A DNA stretch of 64,000 nt from Anaerococcus sp. Marseille-P3625 (GCF_900232825.1 NZ_OCTP01000010.1:434001-498000); one strand, 5' to 3'. Positions 27,388 to 36,788 are shown, counted from the stretch's first letter. Notes: a model not told the origin generated them from the letters alone. Made by a program: numbers and translations.

Positions 27388-28929
27388 ATGGATAATCCAA
27401 TTGTTATAATCATTACTGTCGCCTTCGTATTGTTAGCTTTTATTTTGGGCTTTATTTATCAAAAAAAATCTAGTGAAAAAAAGATCGGCAAGGCTGAAGA
27501 ACTTAGCCGCCAAATCATTGAAGATGCAAATAAGCAAGCTGAGACTTTAAGACGTGATACACTTAAAGAAGCTAAAGATGAGATATCTAAAATAAAACTA
27601 GAAAACGATAAAAAGTTTAATAAAAAAACAGATGAGCTAGATAAAAAAGAAGCTCGTTTGTTTAAAAAAGAAGAAAGTCTTGACAATAGAGCTTTATTGA
27701 TTGACAAAAAGGCTGATCAAATCTCTAGTGATCAGAAGAGGTTAAAACAAAAAGAAGACAGCATTGATAAACTGATTGAAAAACAACAATCAGAATTGCA
27801 AAAAATCGCTGGGCTTACAAATAGTGAAGCTAAAGAAATAATCTTAGAAAATGTAAAAAAAGATACTATTCACGAATCTGCAAAACTTATTAAAGAAGCT
27901 GAGGAAAGAATAAAAACAGAAAGCAAAAAAATTGCAACAGAAATTCTTGCTACTACCATACAAAGATATGCATCAGATCAGGTAGCAGAAAATACCGTTT
28001 CAGTTGTAAATCTTCCAAATGATGAAATGAAAGGAAGAATTATTGGTCGCGAAGGTAGAAATATAAGAGCTTTTGAACAACTTTCAGGAGTTGATCTAAT
28101 AATTGACGATACGCCAGAAGCTGTTGTTATATCTTCATTTGAACCAGTTAGAAGAGAAGTTGCTAAAGTTGCTTTAGAAAGATTAATTTTAGATGGAAGA
28201 ATTAATCCATCAAGAATTGAAGAAACTCTATTAAAAGCAGAAGAAGAAGTTGAGCAGAGAATAATAGAAGATGGAGAAAAATCCGTAGATGCTGCAGGAG
28301 TTCGTAATTTACATCCACAATTAGTTAGATTAGTTGGTAAAATGAAATTTAGAACAAGCTATGGGCAAAATGTTATGAAACATTCTGTAGAAGTAGCAAA
28401 CTTAGCTGGAATGTTGGCTGAAGAAATCGGCGCGGATGCGCAAATTGCCCGTAGAGGCGGTTTATTACACGATATAGGTAAATCTATAGACCAAGAAGTA
28501 TCCGGAACACATGTTGATCTTGGAGTAGAAATGGCTACTCGCTATGGAGAGAATAAATATGTAATCAACGCCATAGCATCACACCACGGAGATGTAGCTC
28601 CAAATTGTGTGGAATCTATTCTAGTACAAACTGCTGATGCAATATCAGCTGCTAGACCAGGTGCACGTCGTGAAAGTTTGGAAAATTATATTAAGAGATT
28701 AGAAAATCTTGAACAAATAGCTAATACTTTTGATGGAGTTGATAAATCGTTTGCTTTACAAGCTGGTAGAGAGCTAAGAATAATGGTTAAACCAGAAAAA
28801 ATAAGCGATGATAAAATGATTGTAATTGCTAGAGAGATTGCAATGAGAATCGAAAGTGAATTAGAGTATCCGGGAGAAATTAAGGTTAACGTTCTAAGAG
28901 AATCAAATGCGATAGAATATGCAAGATAA
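27388..28929 (+). CDS. rny: Ribonuclease Y
   Basis: A 513-residue membrane-bound endoribonuclease that starts decay of many mRNAs. It has an N-terminal membrane helix (residues 4-24, VIIITVAFVLLAFILGF), a long charged coiled coil to about 200, a KH domain with GRIIGREGRNIRAFEQLSG, and an HD domain with GGLLHDIGKSID and AIASHHGDV. Length is normal. The start follows AGGAGGTGATAATA and its own -10 box, so expression should be strong. RNase J is also encoded in this window, giving both main Firmicute mRNA-decay nucleases. Confidence 0.97.
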   Translation: MDNPIVIIITVAFVLLAFILGFIYQKKSSEKKIGKAEELSRQIIEDANKQAETLRRDTLKEAKDEISKIKLENDKKFNKKTDELDKKEARLFKKEESLDNRALLIDKKADQISSDQKRLKQKEDSIDKLIEKQQSELQKIAGLTNSEAKEIILENVKKDTIHESAKLIKEAEERIKTESKKIATEILATTIQRYASDQVAENTVSVVNLPNDEMKGRIIGREGRNIRAFEQLSGVDLIIDDTPEAVVISSFEPVRREVAKVALERLILDGRINPSRIEETLLKAEEEVEQRIIEDGEKSVDAAGVRNLHPQLVRLVGKMKFRTSYGQNVMKHSVEVANLAGMLAEEIGADAQIARRGGLLHDIGKSIDQEVSGTHVDLGVEMATRYGENKYVINAIASHHGDVAPNCVESILVQTADAISAARPGARRESLENYIKRLENLEQIANTFDGVDKSFALQAGRELRIMVKPEKISDDKMIVIAREIAMRIESELEYPGEIKVNVLRESNAIEYAR

Positions 28930-28940
28930 GTTTTAAAATT

Positions 28941-28979
28941 AAGAGCTTAGTAAATAAATTTATTTACAAGGCTCTTTTT
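28941..28979 (+). terminator. Terminator of rny
   Basis: AAGAGC pairs with GCTCTT outside a perfect GTAAATAAA/TTTATTTAC stem, followed by TTTTT. Confidence 0.88.
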
Positions 28980-28988
28980 AAATTATTT

Positions 28989-29018
28989 TTGACTGAAAAA
29001 AGTATAATTTAATAAAAT
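28989..29018 (+). promoter_or_regulatory. Predicted promoter of the Xer-type recombinase gene
   Basis: TTGACT (28989-28994), 18-base spacer, TAAAAT (29013-29018). It would produce a leader of about 165 bases that contains the palindrome at 29091-29126. I see no other gene in the 262-base gap 28930-29191. Confidence 0.5.
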
Positions 29019-29090
29019 TAGAGGAATTTTATTTTGCCGATTTATTGAAGCAAATAAATATAAGAGAAAAGAGAGCTATAAAGAAAAATA

Positions 29091-29126
29091 AATTATTGCA
29101 CAAAATAGTTATTTTGTGCAATAATT
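29091..29126 (+). repeat. Perfect 36-bp palindrome upstream of the recombinase gene
   Basis: The left arm AATTATTGCACAAAATA (29091-29107), centre GT, and right arm TATTTTGTGCAATAATT (29110-29126) match without a mismatch over 17 bp. No T run follows on the plus strand. On the minus strand T-rich sequence follows, but no minus-strand gene ends here, so a terminator is unlikely. It could be a protein-binding or recombination site, or a leader hairpin. It does not resemble the B. subtilis dif consensus. Confidence 0.9.
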
Positions 29127-29191
29127 GCAATTATCAAAACTAAGAAGTAAAATAACATTAAGATTATTAGAATACTGGAGTTTTTAACAAT

Positions 29192-30172
29192 ATGACTAAA
29201 TCAATCATACTAAAAGACTATTTAAATTTTTTAAAATCTGTTAGAGGTCTTTCTACAAAAACAATTAAAGAATACTCTTATGACCTAGAAGGATTTTTAA
29301 AATTTCAAATTATTAGAAAGATTTATTTTGGAGACGAATTAGATTTTGAGAAGAATTTCAATTACAAGGATATTAACAAGATTATAAATCCATCTTTTCT
29401 TGAAAATCTAAACATAACTGATTTTTACGCATATCTTTCTTTTCTCGATAATGAAAAAGATGATAATCCAACTACCAGATCAAGAAAAATTTCTGCTTTG
29501 AAGTCTTTCTATAAATACCTATATCAAGAAATTGAAGTTATTGATAAAAATATCACAGAAAAACTAAGAAACCCTAAAATAAGTCAAAGACAACCAGTAT
29601 ATCTTACCCTAAACGAAACGGAAAGACTTTTGGATGTTATAAATACCGAAAAAAATACTTTTTTAAGAAATAGAGATATGGCTATCGTTTTTACATTTTT
29701 AACAACTGGTATGAGGCTTTCTGAGCTTGTAAGTATTAACGTCAGTGATATCGAAGATGATCATTTTAAAATTATCGGTAAAGGAAATAAAGAACGCACT
29801 ATTTATTTGACAGATAACGCATTAGTATTGATCCATCAATATCTAAAAATAAGAAATGAATATTTAGAAGGCCAATATGTTGATGCTTTATTTATTTCAA
29901 CTAGAAAAAAAAGAATCAGCAATAGAGCTGTTCAAGCTACAATTGAAAAATACTTACGAAAAGCTGGTTTTGACACTTCTATATATTCTACTCATAAATT
30001 ACGTCATACAGCAGCTACATTGATGTATAAGTATGGTAATGTCGATATTAGAGCTCTTAAAGATATACTAGGACACGCTAATGTTTCAACTACGCAAATA
30101 TATACACACTTAGATGATGAAGATTTGAAAAATGCAGTTAAAAAAAATCCTTTATCAAATTTGGAGATTTAA
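29192..30172 (+). CDS. XerC/XerD-type tyrosine recombinase
   Basis: A 326-residue site-specific recombinase. The N-terminal SAM-like domain (1-120) starts LKDYLNFLKSVRGLSTKTIKEY. The catalytic domain shows the full set Arg175 (TGMRLSEL), Lys197 or Lys200 (GKGNKER), His268-x-x-Arg271 (HKLRHT), His295 (LGHANVST) and Tyr304 (TQIYTH). It is about 30 residues longer than E. coli XerD, with an insertion around 40-75, so it could be XerC, XerD or a single-recombinase type such as XerS/XerA. The Shine-Dalgarno TGGAG lies 11 bases from the ATG, an unusually long gap. It is a single-gene unit between two terminators. No mobile-element genes lie beside it, which favours a chromosome-dimer role. Confidence 0.85.
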   Translation: MTKSIILKDYLNFLKSVRGLSTKTIKEYSYDLEGFLKFQIIRKIYFGDELDFEKNFNYKDINKIINPSFLENLNITDFYAYLSFLDNEKDDNPTTRSRKISALKSFYKYLYQEIEVIDKNITEKLRNPKISQRQPVYLTLNETERLLDVINTEKNTFLRNRDMAIVFTFLTTGMRLSELVSINVSDIEDDHFKIIGKGNKERTIYLTDNALVLIHQYLKIRNEYLEGQYVDALFISTRKKRISNRAVQATIEKYLRKAGFDTSIYSTHKLRHTAATLMYKYGNVDIRALKDILGHANVSTTQIYTHLDDEDLKNAVKKNPLSNLEI

Positions 30173-30205
30173 AAACAAGGGTACTTATATGTATCCTTGT
30201 TTTTT
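30171..30205. terminator. Bidirectional terminator between the recombinase gene and ynbB
   Basis: AAAACAAGGGTAC pairs with GTATCCTTGTTTT (one G-U) around a 6-base loop, with A and T runs on either side. It overlaps the ends of both convergent genes and marks the point where the coding strand changes. Confidence 0.88.
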
Positions 30206-31462
30206 AAAATTGCTTAAAACGAGTTTTAGAGCGAGCTTTCCTTGATAATAATTTAAGCCACCTTGTAAATATGCTATATAAGGACTTCTTAAAGGTCCAT
30301 CTGCTGATAATTCAGATGTTGCTCCTTCGACAAAACCACCGGAGGCCATTATTACAGGATCTTCGTATCCTGGCATAGGAAATGGTTCTGGTATCAAAAA
30401 TGAATCTACGGTTGAGGCTTCTTGGATAGATTTACAAAAAGTAATCACCTTATTAGGGTCTTTAAATTTTATTGCTTGAACCACATCACTTTGAGGATCG
30501 TTTATTTTTGGAATTACTTCATAACCAAATGAATCAAATATTTTAGCAAATAGCATTCCTACTTTGATAGCTTCCTTTACTATGTGTGGAGCAAAATATA
30601 AGCCCTGCAAAACTGATCTACTTGTTCCAAAGCTTAAGCCTTCATCTTTGCCAATTCCTGGTGCAGTAAGGGTATTTGAGCAATATTCTATAAGATCTTT
30701 TTTTCCACAAATATAGCCACCGGTAATGGCAATTCCCCCACCAAGATTTTTTATTAAAGATCCTGCCAATATATCTGCCCCAACTTCTATAGGTTCCTTA
30801 TCTTCGGTAAATTCTCCATAGCAATTATCCACAAATACAATTGTTTCAGGATTTGCTTTTTTTATTTCGATTATCGCTTTTTCAATTTCATCAATAGTAA
30901 AAGCCCTACGTTCAGTATAACCAGTTGATCTTTGTATTAAGGCAAGTTTGGTATCTTTATCTATCACTTGTGAAATATTTTTATAGTCTATAAGTAAATT
31001 ATCATCCAAGGCCAATTTTTCATACTTTATTCCTTTTGATAATAAATTTCCTTTTTTATTTCCTACAATTCCAATTACTTGTTGCATAGTATCATAAGGA
31101 TCATCAGTTATGGCGACCATCTTATCACCATAATTTAATAGAGAAAATAAAACTAAGGACAAGGCGTGAGTTCCAGCAACAATAGATGGTCTTACAAGAG
31201 CATCTTCAGCTTTAAATATATCAGCAAAAATTGCTTCAACTTTGGCTCTTCCGACATCAGCGTAGCCATAACCAGTTGCTGAAATAAAATCTTGGGTAGA
31301 AAGTTTATTTTTATTAAAAGCTTTTAAAACTTTTAATTGATTAAATTCAGAAATTCCTTCCAAACTGTCAAAATTATCTTTTAGTTCATTTTCTTTACTT
31401 TTAATTAAATATTCAAATGATTTATCTAAATTAAAAAAATTATATATACTATCAAAATTCAT
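30185..31462 (-). CDS. ynbB: YnbB-like PLP protein, methionine gamma-lyase / aluminium-resistance family
   Basis: A 425-residue fold-type I PLP protein of the family often annotated as cystathionine beta-lyase involved in aluminium resistance. Seen: RPSIVAGTHALSL (PLP phosphate region), VFVDNCYGEFTED (the Asp that contacts the PLP ring), and DILAGSLIKNLGGGIA with the Schiff-base Lys. A glycine- and proline-rich FPMPGYEDPVIMASGGF follows. The reaction in vivo is not established. It lies next to miaA as in Bacillus, overlapping it by 11 bases, and AAAGGATACTT supports the start. Confidence 0.85.
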   Translation of the reverse strand: MNFDSIYNFFNLDKSFEYLIKSKENELKDNFDSLEGISEFNQLKVLKAFNKNKLSTQDFISATGYGYADVGRAKVEAIFADIFKAEDALVRPSIVAGTHALSLVLFSLLNYGDKMVAITDDPYDTMQQVIGIVGNKKGNLLSKGIKYEKLALDDNLLIDYKNISQVIDKDTKLALIQRSTGYTERRAFTIDEIEKAIIEIKKANPETIVFVDNCYGEFTEDKEPIEVGADILAGSLIKNLGGGIAITGGYICGKKDLIEYCSNTLTAPGIGKDEGLSFGTSRSVLQGLYFAPHIVKEAIKVGMLFAKIFDSFGYEVIPKINDPQSDVVQAIKFKDPNKVITFCKSIQEASTVDSFLIPEPFPMPGYEDPVIMASGGFVEGATSELSADGPLRSPYIAYLQGGLNYYQGKLALKLVLSNFKKQGYI

Positions 31463-32399
31463 AAGTATCCTTTATAATGCTTGTAACTATGTCGGAAGCA
31501 TCTGTTTTATTTATATTATCCATAAATATTTCGTGGCAGAAACTATAATCTAAGTATCTTTTCATCCATGTAACTTGTCTTTTTGCGTAATGTCTGGTAT
31601 TTTTTTGTATATTATCTATTAATTGATCTATACCAATATCCCCACTAATATATGGAAAGATTTCTTTATAACCTATTGCAGCCATAGACTGACTATAAGT
31701 ATTCAATTTATATATCTTAACTAAGTCTATAAATTCTTCAATCAATCCATCATCCATCATAGAAGTTACTCGATTGTTAATTTTTTCGTAAAGTCTACTT
31801 CTATCCTTGTAATTTAGAAAAAATAAAATTGGATTGATATTTTCATTTAATTTTTTATTTCCTCTTCTTGCCTTAGAAGGAATTTCTCCTGTTGTTTCAT
31901 ATATTTCCAAGGCTCTAATTATCCTGTTTGTTTCATTAGGATGATATTTTTCTGCAGAAATCGGATCGATTTTTTTTAGCTGATTATATAAATAATCATT
32001 ACCTTTTTTATTTACAATTTCATTTAGTTTATTGCGAATATCGTCATTTCTTGGACTATTTCCAAAATTCATATCAAATAAAATTGAATCTATATAAAAA
32101 CCAGTTCCTCCAACTAAAATAGGAATTTTTCCATAATTATTTATATCCTTAATTAAATTTCTTGTCATGGTAGAATAATCATCAACAGAAAAGTTATCAT
32201 TAGGGTTAATTATATTTATCATGTGATGAGCTATATTTTCATAATCTAAAACTTTATTAGTTCCTATGTCCATATATTTATAAACTTGCTGGCTATCTGC
32301 TGATATTATTTCTCCATTAAAATTTTTAGCAATATTAATAGCTATATCACTTTTACCGCTTGCTGTAGGACCTGTAATAATAATTAAATTATTTGTCAA
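31452..32399 (-). CDS. miaA: tRNA dimethylallyltransferase
   Basis: About 315 residues. MiaA adds a dimethylallyl group to A37 of tRNAs reading UNN codons. Seen: P-loop IIITGPTASGKSDIA, ISADSQQVYKYMDIGTNK, HHMINIINPNDNFSVDDY, LVGGTGFYIDSIL, and YAKRQVTWMKR near the end. I chose the TTG at 32399 because GGAGAAATATT precedes it; the upstream ATG at 32420 has no Shine-Dalgarno and would add seven residues. It overlaps mutL and ynbB, so mutS-mutL-miaA-ynbB is one transcript. Confidence 0.95.
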   Translation of the reverse strand: MTNNLIIITGPTASGKSDIAINIAKNFNGEIISADSQQVYKYMDIGTNKVLDYENIAHHMINIINPNDNFSVDDYSTMTRNLIKDINNYGKIPILVGGTGFYIDSILFDMNFGNSPRNDDIRNKLNEIVNKKGNDYLYNQLKKIDPISAEKYHPNETNRIIRALEIYETTGEIPSKARRGNKKLNENINPILFFLNYKDRSRLYEKINNRVTSMMDDGLIEEFIDLVKIYKLNTYSQSMAAIGYKEIFPYISGDIGIDQLIDNIQKNTRHYAKRQVTWMKRYLDYSFCHEIFMDNINKTDASDIVTSIIKDTYEF

Positions 32400-34182
32400 A
32401 ATATTTCTCCAATTCTTCATTTGTCAAAATTAGCATGGTCTTTTTACCTTGCTGAGTTTTATAAGGATTTTTTAGGCTAAATAACTTATCAAGTAGTTCA
32501 TTTGCTTCTAAAGCACCAATAGAATGACCTCTTCTAAAGGAATTTGATTTAATTATCTTATTGATATGATCAAAAAGAATATCTTTTTTATTATCCAATT
32601 CAATGTCCAACAGATCATAAAAAAACTGATCGGATTCTGGATTTTCAAATATTTGAGGGATAGATCTTATTATGATTTTATCATTTGCAAAATCATCTAT
32701 TTCAAAGCCTAATTTTATTAATAAATCTTTATTATTTTTGTATTTTATTCTATCACTAGCTTTTAAATTCACAATAATTGGATCTAATAAAATTTGACTA
32801 TCTATATTATCCTTATCAAAATTTTTTAAAAAATAGTCATATTTTAAAGCTTCGTCAGCTCTTCTATGATCAAGAATTAGAACTTTGTTATCACTAGTCA
32901 AAAAAATTGAGTATCTATTAAATATGCTTGTTAAATATCTATAAGTTAATTTTTTTTCAATAAAACTTACATTTTCTTCTATCTTATTATTATCTAATAA
33001 TTCTTCATCAATAGTGTTTATAGGCTGATTATTATTTTCTAATTTTTTATTAACATCAAAAAAATCATCATTTTCATAAGAAGCTTGATCTTCGCCTACT
33101 TTTGATAGAGATTTATATTTATCTAGCAATTTTTCATAATCACTTAAATCTAATAAGGAATTATCTCTCGCTTCTGGAGCCTGTATTTGTGCTGGACTTA
33201 TCTTATCTCTCAATGCATTAGCAACTGTAGCCAGAATTAAATCTTCTAATTCATCTTCGTAGACAAATTTTATTTCTCTTTTATTTGGATGAACGTTGAT
33301 ATCGATATTTTTAGGATTAGTCTCAATATATAAAAATAAAGCGGGATACCTACCACTAGGTATTAGGTTTTTATACTCATTTTCAAAAATATTAATTATA
33401 AAATTACTAGATATAAGTCTTTTATTTACAAAGATATATTGTAAAGCTCGTGTGCCTCTATAATAATTAGCATCTGAAATGTAACCATGTATTTGATATA
33501 TATCATTAGAATTTTTTATATTTATCAAATTATCCTTTAATTTATCGTCTAATAAATTTGTAATTCTTAAATAAAGATTTTCATTTGCACGAGTTTGAAA
33601 TTCTAGTCTACCATCTTTAATATATTTGATAGAGACATCATTATAACCAAAGGCTAGAGAATACATAAGCTTTGAAATTGCATTTGTTTCAGAAATATCT
33701 GACTTTAAGAATTTTTTTCTAACTGGTAAATTTTTAAAAATATCTCTAACTTCAATACTTGTACCAGTGTTTGTAGCTATAGGTGATTGACTTATTTTTT
33801 TACCATTTAAAAGTATTTTTTGACCTATTTTTTCTTCTTTTGTTTTAGAAATAGCAGTCACTTCGCTTACACTAACTATGCTAGCTAGAGCCTCACCTCT
33901 AAAACCTAAGGAATAAATGCTATATAAATCTTTAAAATCTACTATTTTTGATGTAGTATGTTTGTCAAAAGCTAATTTTAATTGATTACTTTCAATGCCA
34001 ACTCCATCGTCAGTTACTCTGATATAGGTTTTCCCGCCGTTTTTAATTTCTACAGTTATATTTTTTGCCTTTGCATCTATAGAATTTTCAAATAACTCTT
34101 TGACAACTGAAAGAGGTGACTCTATCACCTCCCCTGCCGCTATTTGATCTATTGTATATTTATCTAATTTTACAATCGGCAT
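32389..34182 (-). CDS. mutL: DNA mismatch repair protein MutL, endonuclease motifs altered
   Basis: A 597-residue MutL. The N-terminal GHKL ATPase is intact: IAAGEVIESPLSVVKELFEN, DDGVGI, GFRGEALASI and NVHPNKREIKF. The C-terminal dimerisation domain is clear, but where Gram-positive MutLs carry the nuclease motif DQHAAxERxxYE this protein has LDHRRADEALKYDYF (about residues 432-446). The CPHGRP motif near the end aligns with TQQGKK, and the ACR motif with SFRRGHS. Asp and one Glu remain, while His and Cys ligands are missing, so the nicking activity is probably lost. The start shares bases with the mutS stop (TAATG). Confidence 0.95.
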   Translation of the reverse strand: MPIVKLDKYTIDQIAAGEVIESPLSVVKELFENSIDAKAKNITVEIKNGGKTYIRVTDDGVGIESNQLKLAFDKHTTSKIVDFKDLYSIYSLGFRGEALASIVSVSEVTAISKTKEEKIGQKILLNGKKISQSPIATNTGTSIEVRDIFKNLPVRKKFLKSDISETNAISKLMYSLAFGYNDVSIKYIKDGRLEFQTRANENLYLRITNLLDDKLKDNLINIKNSNDIYQIHGYISDANYYRGTRALQYIFVNKRLISSNFIINIFENEYKNLIPSGRYPALFLYIETNPKNIDINVHPNKREIKFVYEDELEDLILATVANALRDKISPAQIQAPEARDNSLLDLSDYEKLLDKYKSLSKVGEDQASYENDDFFDVNKKLENNNQPINTIDEELLDNNKIEENVSFIEKKLTYRYLTSIFNRYSIFLTSDNKVLILDHRRADEALKYDYFLKNFDKDNIDSQILLDPIIVNLKASDRIKYKNNKDLLIKLGFEIDDFANDKIIIRSIPQIFENPESDQFFYDLLDIELDNKKDILFDHINKIIKSNSFRRGHSIGALEANELLDKLFSLKNPYKTQQGKKTMLILTNEELEKYFDK

Positions 34183-36788
34183 TATAGCTCACTAATCCTT
34201 TCAACTAAGAAATTTAATTTATTTATTGCTTCTAGAGGAGTAAGATCATTAACATTTATTTCACTTGCTAATCCTTTAATATACTTATAATTTTCATCTT
34301 CTATTGTTTTAATAGTTTTTTTAATATTATTTGCCTTACTATCTTCAAAATTTTCGTTGTCAATTTTATCCATAAATATTCGTGCATTGGCAATAAGTTC
34401 ATCTGGTAAACCACTTAATTTAGCAACTTCAATTCCATAAGATCTATCAGACTTGCCATAAGAGATTTTTCTAAGAAAAACCAAATTTTGCTTATCATTT
34501 AAAATCTCAATTTTTAAATTTTTGACATTATCTAATTCATTTTCTAATTCGGTAAGTTCATGGAAATGTGTTGCAAAGACTGTTTTAAATTTCTTTTTTT
34601 TGGAAATATAATTCACTAAAGCCATAGCAATGCTTAAACCATCATCAGATGAAGTTCCTCTACCCACTTCATCTAAGATAACAAAAGATCGTTCGCTAGC
34701 ATTTTCTAAAATATTGCTAACCTCATTCATTTCTAACATAAATGTAGATTCACCCTTTGATATGTTATCACTAGCACCAATTCTAGAAAATAATTTATCG
34801 CAAATACCAATACTAGCAAAGGATGCAGATACAAATGAACCCATCTGTGCCATAATTATTATTATTGCAATCTGTCTCATGTAAGTAGATTTGCCAGCCA
34901 TATTTGGGCCGGTTATTATTTGAATAATGTTATTATCTTCACCGATATCTGTGTCATTTGCTATAAATTCATTTTCTTTTAATTTTTGTTCTATTACTGG
35001 ATGTCGACCATCTTTTATTATTATTTCATTATCATTAGTTAAAATAGGTCTGGTGTAATTATTTTCTACGGCAACCTTAGCCAAAGTATTTAAGGTATCA
35101 ATATTTGCAATCATCTTAGCTAAGGCTTGCAAATGTAAAGTTTCCCCTAAAATTTTATCTCTAATTTCGTTAAAAATTTTGTATTCTAATTCATTTTTCT
35201 TATCATTGCCATTAATTATTAAATTTGCTAATTCTTCTAGTTTTTCGGTAGTATATCTTTCTTGGTTTTTAAGAGTTTGCTTTCTGATATAAGAATTTGG
35301 CACTTTATCGATGTTTGTTTTAGTTATTTCTATAGAATATCCATTATTTTTGTTATAAACAATTTTGTAGTTTTTAATTCCAGTTCTTTCCTTTTCGGAC
35401 TCTTCATAAGATTTTAAATCATTAATTGCATGATTTGATTTTTCTACCAAATCATCTAAGGAATCATCATAATATTTTTTTATTATTCCTCCTTCAGTTA
35501 TTGAAATAGGAGGATCGTCCACTATTGAATTTTCCAATAAATCGTACAATTTATCCATATCTGGTAAATTAATTCCAAGATTTTTCATATCTTCATTATC
35601 TAAATTCAATAAGTAAGATTTTAATTTAGGAATATCTTTTATGGAATTTTTTAAAGAAATAAAGTCTCTGGCATTAGCTCTTTTATAAGAGATTTTTCCA
35701 AGTAATCTCTCCAAATCAAAAATATTCGATAAGTAATTTGAAATATTTTGAGATTCAATCCTATTTTCTGAAAAATATTCAACTATATCTAGTCTTTTGT
35801 CTATTTTTTCTTTATCTATAAGAGGTCTTTCCAACCATTCTTTGATAAGCCTTGAGCCCATAACAGTATCGCATTTGTCGAGAATTTCTATAACTGTATC
35901 AGCTTTTGAATTATTGTTTAAATTTCTGAGTAATTCGAGATTTTTGCTGGTATTTGCTTCTAGTTCTAAAAAATCATTTATTTCAAGTATTTCAACACTA
36001 TTTATGTGACTAAGCTTATCATCGTAAAATTTGTAAATATAATCTAATAAATTTGCTAAGGAAATTATAGATAATCTTAAATTTTTTATCTTTTCAAAAT
36101 TTTCGGCTCCAAGATATGAATAAACGCTTTGGCTTCTACTATCGTAGTCTTTGTCATCTTCTATGTAGTTTACAAAAATATTAGATTGATAATTAAGATA
36201 TTTTTTTAGCTCATTTAGATCAAATTTTTCGTTAATTATTAATTCTGAAGGATTTATTTTTTCTATTTGATCAATTGTCCTTTTTTCTATAAGACTAGTA
36301 GATCCTTTTATTTCAAAGCAAACAAGCTTACCAGTAGAAATATCACAATAAGATAAGCCTATGCCATAAATATTATGAAAAATTGATAATAGATAGTTAT
36401 TTTCAGTATTTTCCAAGGAATCCATATCAGTTATTGTTCCAGGAGTAATAACTCTTGTAACTGCCCTTTTTACTAAGCCCTTAGCATCTTTAGGATCTTC
36501 AATTTGATCACATAAGGCAACCTTATAACCTTTTTTTACAAGTTTAGCAACATAATTGTCAATAACATGGTGAGGAACTCCACACATAGGTGCTCTATTT
36601 TCATGGCCGCAATCTTTACCAGTAAGAGTAAGTCCTAAATTTTTGCTAATAATTATTGCATCATCAAAAAAAGATTCAAAGAAATCTCCTACTCTATAGA
36701 GCAATAAAGTATCTTTTAAATTATTTTTAACATTAACGTAATGTTTTAACATTGGAGAAAGTTTCTCATAAGTGAATTTATCTTTCAT
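34182..36788 (-). CDS. mutS: DNA mismatch repair protein MutS
   Basis: An 868-residue MutS mismatch sensor. The N-terminal mismatch-binding domain has LLYRVGDFFESFFDDA (the Phe-x-Glu motif in variant form) and GVPHHVIDNYVAKLV. The core and lever contain ITKTNIDKVP. The ATPase has ITGPNMAGKSTYMRQ, the STFMLEMNEVSNIL loop, FVILDEVGRGTSSDDG and ATHFHELT. I placed the start at 36788 because GGAGG lies exactly before it; the ATG at 36800 is itself part of that Shine-Dalgarno. No promoter fits between it and the hairpin at 36813-36840. Confidence 0.95.
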   Translation of the reverse strand: MKDKFTYEKLSPMLKHYVNVKNNLKDTLLLYRVGDFFESFFDDAIIISKNLGLTLTGKDCGHENRAPMCGVPHHVIDNYVAKLVKKGYKVALCDQIEDPKDAKGLVKRAVTRVITPGTITDMDSLENTENNYLLSIFHNIYGIGLSYCDISTGKLVCFEIKGSTSLIEKRTIDQIEKINPSELIINEKFDLNELKKYLNYQSNIFVNYIEDDKDYDSRSQSVYSYLGAENFEKIKNLRLSIISLANLLDYIYKFYDDKLSHINSVEILEINDFLELEANTSKNLELLRNLNNNSKADTVIEILDKCDTVMGSRLIKEWLERPLIDKEKIDKRLDIVEYFSENRIESQNISNYLSNIFDLERLLGKISYKRANARDFISLKNSIKDIPKLKSYLLNLDNEDMKNLGINLPDMDKLYDLLENSIVDDPPISITEGGIIKKYYDDSLDDLVEKSNHAINDLKSYEESEKERTGIKNYKIVYNKNNGYSIEITKTNIDKVPNSYIRKQTLKNQERYTTEKLEELANLIINGNDKKNELEYKIFNEIRDKILGETLHLQALAKMIANIDTLNTLAKVAVENNYTRPILTNDNEIIIKDGRHPVIEQKLKENEFIANDTDIGEDNNIIQIITGPNMAGKSTYMRQIAIIIIMAQMGSFVSASFASIGICDKLFSRIGASDNISKGESTFMLEMNEVSNILENASERSFVILDEVGRGTSSDDGLSIAMALVNYISKKKKFKTVFATHFHELTELENELDNVKNLKIEILNDKQNLVFLRKISYGKSDRSYGIEVAKLSGLPDELIANARIFMDKIDNENFEDSKANNIKKTIKTIEDENYKYIKGLASEINVNDLTPLEAINKLNFLVERISEL

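Noticed and set aside
29091-29126. Palindrome as a minus-strand terminator
   Set aside because: A T-rich stretch does follow on the minus strand, but no minus-strand gene ends there.
29092-29191. Integrase as evidence of a prophage or genomic island
   Set aside because: No tRNA, attachment repeat, phage or mobilisation gene lies nearby and base composition does not change; a housekeeping Xer is the simpler reading.
28980-29191. Small coding gene in the rny-xer gap
   Set aside because: Only very short frames occur, none with a Shine-Dalgarno and a plausible length.
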